A stretch of 56,491 nucleotides of DNA, taken from Myxococcales bacterium UBA5297. GTDB lineage: Bacteria > Myxococcota > Myxococcia > Myxococcales > UBA5297. The notes under the pieces are model-generated. The model saw nothing but the letters and a program-made list of their open reading frames with translations, was not told where the DNA came from and ran no database searches. Every line of letters begins with the position of its first letter. The stretch's first letter is position 1. Made by a program: the position numbers and the translations under genes. Where the stretch lies: the NCBI GenBank assembly GCA_002408385.1, contig DHSB01000120.1, positions 1-56,491 on the forward strand, written 5' to 3'. Below, in pieces: positions 8,729 through 18,403 of the stretch.

Positions 8729-8807
8729 GGCGCGGGCTCGGGAACGAGGAGGGGGCGGGGATTATTCGGCTTGCGGCACGGCGGCCGCAACCCTGCTTGG
8801 CAGGTAA

Positions 8808-8836
8808 GTGGACCGGCCGAATGTGCCGCCTATAAT
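8808..8836 (+). promoter_or_regulatory. Sigma-70 promoter of the PilZ gene
   Basis: A perfect TATAAT lies at 8831-8836. A weak -35 (TGGACC, 8809-8814) sits 16 bp upstream. Transcription would start near 8843, ten bases before the leader hairpin. Confidence 0.55.
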
Positions 8837-8852
8837 CGCCTGTGTTAACCAG

Positions 8853-8878
8853 CCTTCTTGGCGTGAGCGCCTAGAAGG
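8853..8878 (+). promoter_or_regulatory. 5' leader hairpin that pairs with the PilZ ribosome binding site
   Basis: CCTTCT-T-GGCG (8853-8863) pairs with CGCC-T-AGAAGG (8868-8878) around a TGAG loop: ten base pairs with one T:T mismatch. The right arm takes up the first four bases of the Shine-Dalgarno AAGGAGG (8875-8881), which stands 5 nt before the TTG start. The structure could limit translation until it melts or is remodelled. Regulation is inference; the pairing is seen directly. Confidence 0.6.
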
Positions 8879-8886
8879 AGGCGTCC

Positions 8887-9273
8887 TTGGCGACTGAGAA
8901 CCCAGAAGAGCTCCGCAGCAGCCCGCGCGCGCCGATCGAGCTGAAGGTCGAGTACCGCAAGGTCAACAGCTTCTTTGCGGACTACACCAAGAACATCTCC
9001 AAGGGCGGAACCTTCATCAAGACGAAGAAGCCCTTGCCGCTCGGCACCCGGTTCCTGTTCCAGCTCTCGGTGCCCAACCGCGACGAGCCGTTCGAGCTCC
9101 TCGGCGAGGTCGCTTGGGCGAAGGCCGACGGCGACGAGCCGGGGATGGGGATCCGCTTCGTCTACGCGACCGAGAGCCAGCGCGCCGAGTTCGAGGGCAT
9201 CGTCGAGCGGATGATGTTCGAGAGCCTCGGGCCGCTGCTGTCGGCGCATCTGCTCGACAAGATGGCGAGGTGA
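8887..9273 (+). CDS. PilZ domain protein, TIGR02266 (myxobacterial) type
   Basis: Predicted 128-residue cytoplasmic PilZ protein, a class that binds cyclic di-GMP or acts as a PilZ-like adaptor. RSSPR at residues 11-15 fits the RxxxR ligand motif and NISKGG fits the [DN]xSxxG motif. The sequence between and after (GTRFLFQLSVP, LLGEVAWAKADGDEPGMGIRF) is the beta barrel of the subfamily expanded in Myxococcus. Translation starts at TTG 8887, chosen because a near-perfect AAGGAGG stands 5 nt upstream. The C-terminal helix may pack on a partner. The gene appears monocistronic with its own promoter and a structured leader. With the diguanylate cyclase at 36 kb it forms part of the c-di-GMP equipment. 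Confidence 0.88.
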   Translation: MATENPEELRSSPRAPIELKVEYRKVNSFFADYTKNISKGGTFIKTKKPLPLGTRFLFQLSVPNRDEPFELLGEVAWAKADGDEPGMGIRFVYATESQRAEFEGIVERMMFESLGPLLSAHLLDKMAR

Positions 9274-9307
9274 TCGCGACTCGGGCTTCGCCGGGCCCAC
9301 GGTAGGT

Positions 9308-9329
9308 AGGGGCGCATGGCAATGCGCCC
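9308..9329. repeat. REP-like palindrome
   Basis: The near-palindrome with core GGCGCATGGCAATGCGCC lies between the PilZ gene and the convergent DUF255 gene. Its reverse complement matches the element at 35470-35490 at all but one position, so it is a dispersed extragenic palindrome. The rest of 9274-9517 shows no gene. Confidence 0.6.
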
Positions 9330-9517
9330 GGCCTGGTAGGGCCCGACCGCACGGCGTCCGTTATCGCCTTGCCGCACGGGGTTGGACGGTGGAGCTCCAG
9401 CTCCGCCGTCCCCGGGGCTCGCGCTCGTCGTCTGAGCATGTCCAGCCCGAGCCCTTTCGGCTCCGCTACCTTCGCTGCGCGGCGAACCCCGCGCCCCTGC
9501 CCCCTCCTTTCTTGGGC

Positions 9518-11560
<2,043 letters not shown>

Positions 11561-11572
11561 CGTCGCCTCCGT

Positions 11573-13771
11573 TCAGCCGTGCCTGCCCAGCGCGATGCGC
11601 ACCTCCAGCGGCGCCCCTTCGACCGACGGGACGGCCGCGAAGCAGCCCTCGCCCTCGCGCGTGAAGCGCAGGTCGAGGCGGGTCTCGCCGATGCGCAGGT
11701 TGCGCAGCGTCAGCTCGCGCATCCCCATCGGCAGGTGCGGATTCTTGATCGTCACCTTGCGGTGCGTCGCGTCGGGATGGAGCCCGAGCGCCGCCCGAAG
11801 CAGGAGCAACAGCGCTCCCGAAGCCCAAGCCTGCGGGCTGCAGGCGACCGGGTACTGCACGGGAAACTCGCCCGCCTTGCGCGGCAGGCCGCAGAACAGC
11901 TCGGGCAGCCTGCGCAGCCGGAAGTACTGCGCGGCGCCGTAGAGCGCCTCGAAGACCTCGAGCGCGCCGTGCGGCAGGCCGTAGCTCGACAGGCCCATCG
12001 CGACGAGGGAGTTGTCGTGCGGCCAGATCGTGCCGTTGTGGTACGAGAGCGGGTTGTAGGCGCCCTGGCCTTCGGCGAGCGTGCGCAGGCCCCAGCCGCT
12101 GTGGAACGAGGGACCGAGCAGCCGGCGCGCGACGGCCTGGGCGCGGGCGCCGGGGACCGCCTTGCTCCAGAGCAGGTGCCCCGCGTTCGAGGTGAGAGTC
12201 GGCGCGAGGCGCTTCTCGCGATCGAGCGCGAGCCCGTAGAACTCGGTCTCCGGGAGCCAGAAGGCCTCGTCGAGCTGATGGGCGAGCGCGTTGGCGTGCT
12301 CGAGCAGCGGCCGCGCCTTCCCGCGGATGCCGAGCAGGCGGTAGAGCATCGCCATGCGCCGGTAGGCGTCGACCGCATAGCCCTGCACCTCGACGAGGGC
12401 GATGGGCGCCTCGCAGCGCGTGCCGTCGGGGAAGCAGACCCCGTCGGCGCTGTCCTTCCAGCCCTGGTTGTAGAGGCCGCGCTCGCCGTGGCGCTGGTAC
12501 TCGAGGAAGCCGTCGGCGTCGCGGTCGGCCCAGCGGCGCATCCAGTCGATGGCGGCCTCGGCCGCGGGCAAGAGCGCGCGCACGGTCTCCTTGTCGTCGG
12601 TCCACAGCAGGTACTCGTGCAGGAGGATGACGAACAGCGGGGTCGCGTCGACCGAGCCGTAGTAGGGCACGTGAGGGATCTCGCGCGCCTCGGCCATCTC
12701 GCCGACCCGCAGCTCGTGCAGGATGCGCCCGGGCTCCTCCTCGGTGGTCTCGTCCACCTTGCGGCCTTGATGGGCGGCCAGGAAGGCGAGCGAGTCGCGA
12801 GCGAGCCCGGGCGCGAAGGGCAGAGCCTGATAGGCGGTGATGAGCGAGTCGCGGCCGAAGGGCGCCGCGTACCAGGGGATGCCGGCCGACAGCAGGCGCC
12901 GCTCGCCGTCGGGCAGCCCGAGCGCGTGCAGGTCGCCTATCGCCTGGTGCAGCGCCTGATCGAAGAACGGGTCGCAGCTCTCGATGTGGGTGCAGGTGGC
13001 GTGGAAGGCGCGGTCGAGCTCTCGGACAGCGGCGCGCCGCTCGCCGAAAGGCAGCCGCGGCGCCGGCAGCTCGCGCACCTTGCGGATGAGCGGATTGACC
13101 CTCAGCTCGATGGTGGTGCTCTCGTTGGAGCCGAGGTGCAGATCGAAGCGGGCGCCGCGGCCCTCGAGGCGAAAGGGCGGCGCCTCGAAGAGAAGCTCGG
13201 TCTCGTAGCGGCGTCCGTCGAGCCCGCGGTAGCGCCAGACGACGCGGTCGGGCTCGACGTGCGGCTCTTCGTAGATGCCGCGCCGGGGGCGGAAGGCGCC
13301 GCGCACCTCGAAGACGTCGGCGAAGTCGGCGGCGAACTCGAGCGCCATCCAGTAGTCGAGCGGGCGGGTCAGGTAGTTGGTGAGCACGTAGCGGTCGATC
13401 AGACAGCCCTCGATGAGCTGCTCGCGGCGCAGGTGCAGGAAGTTGACCGGGTCGCCGCTGAAGACGCCGCCGAAGCTGCGCGAGGTGACCGTCATGTCGA
13501 CCTGCGTGACGTAGTCGGGCGAGGTCTGGGAGGAGAGGACGACCGGAGGGCCGCCGGCGACGCTGAGCTTGAGAAACGAGAGAAAGCGCGTGTCTCGAAA
13601 AAAGAAGCCCTGGTCGCGCGCGCCCGCGGGCGCGATGTCGCCGTTCAGGTCGGTGACCGCGAAGAGCTCGCCCGACTTGAGGACGAGCTTCTCGACGGTG
13701 GTCGCCTCGGGCTTGGAGGCAGGGTGGAGGTACCCGAGGAGCAGGTCGGGAGCGGCCTCGCGCTCAGGCAT
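11573..13771 (-). CDS. Glycogen debranching / amylo-alpha-1,6-glucosidase-type enzyme
   Basis: Predicted 732-residue cytoplasmic protein. The N-terminal 250 residues match the GDE_N_bis beta-sandwich (LKSGELFAVTDLNGDI, FFFRDTRFLS). The C-terminal two thirds form an (alpha/alpha)6 glycosidase barrel with GIPWYAAPFGRDSLITAYQ, YYGSVDATPLFVILLHEY, NQGWKDSADG and YNPLSYHNGTIWPHDNS, blocks shared by amylo-alpha-1,6-glucosidases. It should act on alpha-glucan branches or related polysaccharide ends. Its ATG (13771) overlaps the stop of the upstream glycosyltransferase in ATGCCTGA, so translation is coupled. The upstream partner and the downstream DUF255 protein suggest a dedicated glucan pathway. 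The exact bond cleaved cannot be read from the sequence. Confidence 0.88.
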   Translation of the reverse strand: MPEREAAPDLLLGYLHPASKPEATTVEKLVLKSGELFAVTDLNGDIAPAGARDQGFFFRDTRFLSFLKLSVAGGPPVVLSSQTSPDYVTQVDMTVTSRSFGGVFSGDPVNFLHLRREQLIEGCLIDRYVLTNYLTRPLDYWMALEFAADFADVFEVRGAFRPRRGIYEEPHVEPDRVVWRYRGLDGRRYETELLFEAPPFRLEGRGARFDLHLGSNESTTIELRVNPLIRKVRELPAPRLPFGERRAAVRELDRAFHATCTHIESCDPFFDQALHQAIGDLHALGLPDGERRLLSAGIPWYAAPFGRDSLITAYQALPFAPGLARDSLAFLAAHQGRKVDETTEEEPGRILHELRVGEMAEAREIPHVPYYGSVDATPLFVILLHEYLLWTDDKETVRALLPAAEAAIDWMRRWADRDADGFLEYQRHGERGLYNQGWKDSADGVCFPDGTRCEAPIALVEVQGYAVDAYRRMAMLYRLLGIRGKARPLLEHANALAHQLDEAFWLPETEFYGLALDREKRLAPTLTSNAGHLLWSKAVPGARAQAVARRLLGPSFHSGWGLRTLAEGQGAYNPLSYHNGTIWPHDNSLVAMGLSSYGLPHGALEVFEALYGAAQYFRLRRLPELFCGLPRKAGEFPVQYPVACSPQAWASGALLLLLRAALGLHPDATHRKVTIKNPHLPMGMRELTLRNLRIGETRLDLRFTREGEGCFAAVPSVEGAPLEVRIALGRHG

Positions 13772-14876
13772 GTGGCTGGAGGGCTGCTTCGGCCTCCGCT
13801 TCCCGCTCGGCGAGCGCCTGCAGGTGTGCGGCTTGGTAGACCCGCAGGTAGTCGGCGACCATGCGCGCGGCGCTGAAACGGCCCGCGGCGTGGGCGCGGC
13901 AGCGCTTGCGATCGAAGAGAGCGGGGTGGGCCGGACCCTCGAGCAACTCGACCATCTGCTTCTCGTCGCGGGCGAGGAAGCCGGTGATCCCCTCGTCGAT
14001 GACCTCGGGCGCCGCGCCACGCGCATAGGCGATGACCGGGCAACCGCACAGCATCGCCTCGATCATCACCAGGCCGAAGGGCTCTTCCCACTCGATGGGA
14101 AAGAGCAGCGCGCGGGAGGTCGACAGCAGCTCGACCTTGGGCTCGTGGCCAACCTCGCCGAGGTGCTCGACGAGAGGGCCACCGAGCCGCGGGCGCACCT
14201 CGGCGCGGAAGTACTCGGCGTCCTCTTCGTGCGCGCGGCCGCCGATGCGCAGGCGAAGCCCGGCCGCCGCGGCGATTTCGATGGCGCGGTGGGGCGCCTT
14301 CACGCGCGACAGGCGTCCGAGGAAAGCGACGGTGTCCGGGCGCACTTGGCCGAGCCGATAGCGTTCGGGCTCGACGCCATGGTGGATGACCGCGCCGCGC
14401 GCGAACGGCCCGCAAAGCTGCTGTTGGCGGGCGCTGATAGCGACATAGGTGATGCGCTGGAAGTCCCCGTAGAGCCTGCACAGCTCGTCGTCGTAGGGGT
14501 GGTGAAGCGTGTAGACGACTGGCAGATCGAGCTGCAGGGTGAGCGGCAGGAAGGTCGCACAGTGAGCGTGCACGAGGTCGAACTCGCCCTGCCGCGCCAG
14601 AAGCTCGCCGAGCGCGAAGCTCGAATGCTCGAGCTCCTTGTACACGCTCGGCGGCCAAGTGCTGTCCTTGAACCAGGAGCGCACCGGACAGGCGCGGTGG
14701 TAGCCGCCCCGCGAGTCGCCCGCGGCAAACAGCGTCACTCGCGCGCCGCGCTCGACGAGCCCGTCGATGAGCTCGGCGACCACCAGCTCGGTGCCGCCGT
14801 ACTGGCGGGGCGGCACCGGCACGAATGGTGTCGAGACCATCGCCACCCTCAGGTGCTGGCGACCCTGTTGCCTCAT
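13764..14876 (-). CDS. GT4-family glycosyltransferase
   Basis: Predicted 370-residue retaining glycosyltransferase of GT-B fold. MVSTPFVPVPPRQYGGTELVVAELIDGL is the N-terminal acceptor-side motif (PPxxYGGxE). The C-terminal domain has VAFLGRLSRVKAPHRAIEIA and the nucleotide-sugar EX7E region PIEWEEPFGLVMIEAMLCGCPVIA. Such enzymes move a hexose from a UDP-, ADP- or GDP-sugar. GGAGGAGAGG stands just before the ATG at 14876. It leads the operon with the debranching-type enzyme and the DUF255 protein, so an alpha-glucan or glucosyl conjugate is the likely acceptor (inference). Confidence 0.9.
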   Translation of the reverse strand: MRQQGRQHLRVAMVSTPFVPVPPRQYGGTELVVAELIDGLVERGARVTLFAAGDSRGGYHRACPVRSWFKDSTWPPSVYKELEHSSFALGELLARQGEFDLVHAHCATFLPLTLQLDLPVVYTLHHPYDDELCRLYGDFQRITYVAISARQQQLCGPFARGAVIHHGVEPERYRLGQVRPDTVAFLGRLSRVKAPHRAIEIAAAAGLRLRIGGRAHEEDAEYFRAEVRPRLGGPLVEHLGEVGHEPKVELLSTSRALLFPIEWEEPFGLVMIEAMLCGCPVIAYARGAAPEVIDEGITGFLARDEKQMVELLEGPAHPALFDRKRCRAHAAGRFSAARMVADYLRVYQAAHLQALAEREAEAEAALQPHA

Positions 14877-15158
14877 GTCCTCTCCTCCGCTTATTCCGAA
14901 CAGCCAAGCCCGATGTCGGCCGACACCGGGAACTTATGAAGCCGTTGGCAGCGGGGAGAGCGCCTTCGGAAGCGAAGGGCAGGCAGGCGGGGCGAGGCTC
15001 AAGGGGTGTCGAGAGAGCCTCTTCGGGCGACCAGCGGTCAGCCCGAGCGGTGGTGAGCGCTCGACGGTGGCCTCGCAAGCTCGGCCGGCGCTCGGGGGAA
15101 CGAGGCGCGGGGCAGGCGGAGTCGAACCGAAGCCGAGAGGGGTTTGGCGACGCCTCTG
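14877..15158. repeat. Intergenic block with dispersed repeats
   Basis: No gene is supported. The block holds GGCCTCGCAAGCTCGGCC (15069-15086), identical to 4983-5000, and two copies of the AGAGGYGTC-type motif: minus-strand at 15139-15160 and a plus-strand variant at 15002-15025. As at coaE, the minus-strand copy runs into the stop codon (GCC TGA) of the adjacent minus-strand gene. Confidence 0.5.
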
Positions 15159-15722
15159 TCAGGCCGAGAGCTGGGGGCTGCCGCTGTCCTTGGGGCGGGG
15201 GCGCCAAAGCTCTGGAAGAAGCGGGTAGAGCCGGCGGGCGGCCACGCCCAGGTTCGCCCAGACTGCAGGCAGCCACAGCGGCAGCGGCGCGACCAGCGCG
15301 TAGCGATAGGCGTAGCTGCCTCGGTAGACGAGCAGCGCCTCGAGCGCGAAGTCGATAGCCACGGCCACGGCGGCGGCGTTGCGATCGCCCTCGGTCCCCC
15401 GCAGCAGGCGCAGGCCGAAGAGCGCGAACAGCCCGAAGGTCAGCGGCATCTCGAACGCGTCGAGGAAGGCTGGCATCAGCAGACTGGCGGCGACGGCGGC
15501 GAGCTCCAGGGCGACGCCGGCCCCGTTCAGTGGCCGAGGTGGAGAGCGCCGGGTCGCTGCCATCAGGCCCAAAGCGGCGACGAAAGCGAGCGCGAAGGCG
15601 CCGAGGATGACCTGCCAGGGAAACCCGGTGCCAGGCGGGCCGTACACGCCCATCCGATAGCTCAGATAGGTTCCTCCGAGCACCGCGGGGGCCGTCACGA
15701 GAGTAAAGGTGGCTGGTCGCAT
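15159..15722 (-). CDS. Small polytopic membrane protein (DUF2878-like?)
   Basis: Predicted 187-residue inner-membrane protein with about five to six hydrophobic segments and a basic C-terminus. The region AVAIDFALEALLVYRGSYAY followed by PLPLWLPAVWANLGVAARRL resembles the Trp-rich final helix of DUF2878 proteins, but the match is from memory and weak. I chose the ATG at 15722 over a TTG 13 codons upstream because the TTG would add a charged segment without a ribosome binding site. The gene stands alone between the GT4 operon and the divergently transcribed lipoprotein gene. Confidence 0.6.
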   Translation of the reverse strand: MRPATFTLVTAPAVLGGTYLSYRMGVYGPPGTGFPWQVILGAFALAFVAALGLMAATRRSPPRPLNGAGVALELAAVAASLLMPAFLDAFEMPLTFGLFALFGLRLLRGTEGDRNAAAVAVAIDFALEALLVYRGSYAYRYALVAPLPLWLPAVWANLGVAARRLYPLLPELWRPRPKDSGSPQLSA

Positions 15723-15904
15723 CCGGGCCAAGCGATAACACGCGCGCCGGGGCGATGCCAAACGCTCACTTCGGACGAAAGCCGCAAATTCGGATTACGG
15801 CTCGGGTTCGGCGAGGCGGCCCGAGGCCCGGCCCCCGGAAGCCCGGCATCCGCGAGCCGCGGGGCGTGGTAGTGTCAACCGCCAACAGGTCAGGGAGGAT
15901 GACG

Positions 15905-18355
15905 ATGTTCCGAACGGGGCGCTTCGCCCGGCTTGCGCTCGCGGTGCTGGCAGGCCTGCTCGCTTGCGGCGACTCCGAGGACGGCGGGGGCGGGGGCAAA
16001 GCGTGCCTCGGACCGGCGGGCGGCACCGTCCAGGCGCCGGGGGCGACCCTCTCCATTCCGCCCGGCGCGCTCTCGCAGGAGGTGGAGGTGCAGCTCCTCT
16101 CCGGCGACTTCGGTGCACCGGAGGTCACCGACCGGGTTCGCGTCAGCCGCGTGTTCCAGGTGCTTCCGCAGGAGCTCAAGCTGCTGTCGCCGGCGCGCCT
16201 GACGCTCTCCTACCAGCCGGCGAGGTTGCCCGAGTCGATGCCCGCGGGCGCGGCCGATCTGCGGCGCACCGACTTCTCCCGGGAGATCGAGCGCCTTGGC
16301 GCGCTCGTCGTCGACGAAGGGGCGCAGACGATCGGCGGCGAGACCCTCGGCTTTGGCACCTTCTGGGCAACCGCGCCGCTCGCCCCGCGGCCTGCCTGGG
16401 TCGTGGTCCGCCCCGCCGAGCCGGTCCTCTTCGTCGGCGCGAAGCTCACCTTCTCGGTCGAGGTGCGAGATCAGGCCGAGCGGCTGATGCCCGGCGAGCC
16501 GGTGCTCTGGGAGTCGAGCGAGCCCTCGGTCGCCTCGATCGACGCGTCGGGAGAGGCGACGGCCCGGGGGCCCGGGGTCACCGAGATCTCCGCGCGCGCC
16601 GGCGCGGCGCGGGGCAAGGCGAGGCTTCAGGTCGCGAGCCCCGAGCCGTTCGCCCGCGACTTCACCTGGGAGAACCCGCTGCCGCAGGGCAATCCGCTGC
16701 ACGCGATCTCGGGCGATGCGACCGCGCTCGTGGTCGCGGGGGCCGGGGCGATCCTCGCGCGCGAGCCGAGCGGATGGCGCCAGCTCTTCGCCTCGCCGGG
16801 GGTCGTCTTCGAGGACCTCGCGCTCGCCGGTGAGCGGGGTCTCGCCGTCGGCGCGATGGCCGGCCAGGGTGTGCTCATTTCGTGGAACGGCCAGCAGATC
16901 GAAGAGCTGCAAGTGCCCGACACCGAGCTTGAGGCGGTCTGGACCGACACTGAGCTCGGGATGGCGGTCGGCCACGGGCCGAACATCGCCGTGCTCGAGA
17001 GCTCGAGCTGGCGGGTGATGCCCAGCCCGGTCAGCGAGCCGTTGCTCGCCTCGGGAGGAGTGAACGGCCGCATGCGCGTGGTGGGTGCGCGCGGCTCGGT
17101 CTACGAGCGGGTCGGCGAGGCGTGGATAGCGCTCGCGACCGGCTCACTTCCGCAGATCCAGATCGACGCGGTGGCGCGGGGCGGCGCGTTCTACGCGATC
17201 AGCCGCGACGCCTTGCGCCGCTTTGCCGACGGCGCGTGGGAGAGCATCGCCCTGCCGCAATCGCCCGCGCTCGTTCTGCAGACGCTCGGGCTTGCCGGCG
17301 AGGCGCTCGTGCTCGTCGGGACAGGGGAGCAGGGCGCAACCTACGTGCTTGTCGAGAAGGAGGAGGGCTTCGCGGTCCACAGCTTCTGGCCAGAGCGCAT
17401 CCATGCCCTCTGGGGCCGCTCGACGACCGACCTCTATGCAGCCTGCGAGAGCGGGGCGGTCTATGCCTTCGACGGGCAGAGCTGGCGCAACCTGCGTCAG
17501 GGCACAGTGGCCGAGATCGCCGGGCTCGTCGCGTTCGACGGCCCGCGGGTGTTCGCCGTCGCCAACGCCTGCCTCGACGCAGCGTGTCGGCAGGTGCGCA
17601 GCAGCGTCCTCGAACGTGGCCTCGACGGGGCCTTTGCCGAGATGACCGGACCTTTCGAGACGCCGCTGCGGGCGGTCGGCGGGCGAGGAGCGCATGACCT
17701 CTGGGCCGTGGGCGAAAAGGGGGTCACCTACCACTTCCAGGGCGAAGGCTGGGTCGTCGGAAGCGCTCCGGGGCCGCTCTACGCCCTCGCGGCCTGCGGC
17801 GAGGCGCTCTATGCGGCAGGCGGCGCAGGCAAGCTCTACGAGAGGGCCGCTGCGAGCTGGAAGCCGCTCTTTGCCGCCGGCTGGAACACCCTGAGGGCGG
17901 TGAGCTGCGGAGGGGATGCGGTCTTCGCGGTGGGCGACTACGCCATCGTCCGTTACCGAGACGGCGAGGGGGCGCTGCTCGACCCGAGGGACGACGGCAT
18001 TCGCCCGACCCTGTGGCGCGCGGTGTGGGCGACGCCCGACGGCAAGGCGTTCATCGGCGGCGACGCGCGGTACATCCTGCTCTGGAATGGCTCGAAGTTC
18101 GAGTACTTCGACCGGCCGGGCAACCTCGACCTCTCGAGCGTCCGTGCGCTCTGGGGGCGCAGCTTCGGCGACCTCTGGGCGGCCGGGATGCTCGCCGACG
18201 GCTCTGGGGTGCTGCTGCACTTCAACGGCGCTCTCTGGGACGCGGTCGCCCCGGGCACGGTCGCGCCGCTCAACGCGGTGGCCGGGCTGGCCGACCGGAC
18301 GCTGTGGATAGCCGGCGAACGTGGTGCCGTGCTTCGGGGCGAGCTCGGCGACTAG
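15905..18355 (+). CDS. Lipoprotein with ZU5-like, Ig-like and beta-propeller domains
   Basis: Predicted 816-residue surface or periplasmic lipoprotein. The signal MFRTGRFARLALAVLAGLLAC ends in a lipobox LLAC. Residues about 30-130 hold a ZU5-like segment (GPAGGTVQAPGATLSIPPGAL). Residues about 160-240 are a bacterial Ig-like (BIG2) domain ending WESSEPSVASIDASGEAT and GVTEISARAGAARGKARLQV. The remaining 550 residues are propeller-type repeats with recurring WGRSTTDLYAAC, WGRSFGDLWAAG and GERGAVLRG blocks. An AGGGAGG stands 6 nt before the ATG at 15905, which favours it over the ATG two codons earlier. Proteins of this build are typical of large myxobacterial genomes; the ligand is unknown. 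Confidence 0.85.
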   Translation: MFRTGRFARLALAVLAGLLACGDSEDGGGGGKACLGPAGGTVQAPGATLSIPPGALSQEVEVQLLSGDFGAPEVTDRVRVSRVFQVLPQELKLLSPARLTLSYQPARLPESMPAGAADLRRTDFSREIERLGALVVDEGAQTIGGETLGFGTFWATAPLAPRPAWVVVRPAEPVLFVGAKLTFSVEVRDQAERLMPGEPVLWESSEPSVASIDASGEATARGPGVTEISARAGAARGKARLQVASPEPFARDFTWENPLPQGNPLHAISGDATALVVAGAGAILAREPSGWRQLFASPGVVFEDLALAGERGLAVGAMAGQGVLISWNGQQIEELQVPDTELEAVWTDTELGMAVGHGPNIAVLESSSWRVMPSPVSEPLLASGGVNGRMRVVGARGSVYERVGEAWIALATGSLPQIQIDAVARGGAFYAISRDALRRFADGAWESIALPQSPALVLQTLGLAGEALVLVGTGEQGATYVLVEKEEGFAVHSFWPERIHALWGRSTTDLYAACESGAVYAFDGQSWRNLRQGTVAEIAGLVAFDGPRVFAVANACLDAACRQVRSSVLERGLDGAFAEMTGPFETPLRAVGGRGAHDLWAVGEKGVTYHFQGEGWVVGSAPGPLYALAACGEALYAAGGAGKLYERAAASWKPLFAAGWNTLRAVSCGGDAVFAVGDYAIVRYRDGEGALLDPRDDGIRPTLWRAVWATPDGKAFIGGDARYILLWNGSKFEYFDRPGNLDLSSVRALWGRSFGDLWAAGMLADGSGVLLHFNGALWDAVAPGTVAPLNAVAGLADRTLWIAGERGAVLRGELGD

Positions 18356-18403
18356 TCCCCGGGGTCGGGCGAGAGTGGGCCTGGCGGCGGGCGGGCAGCG
18401 ACT

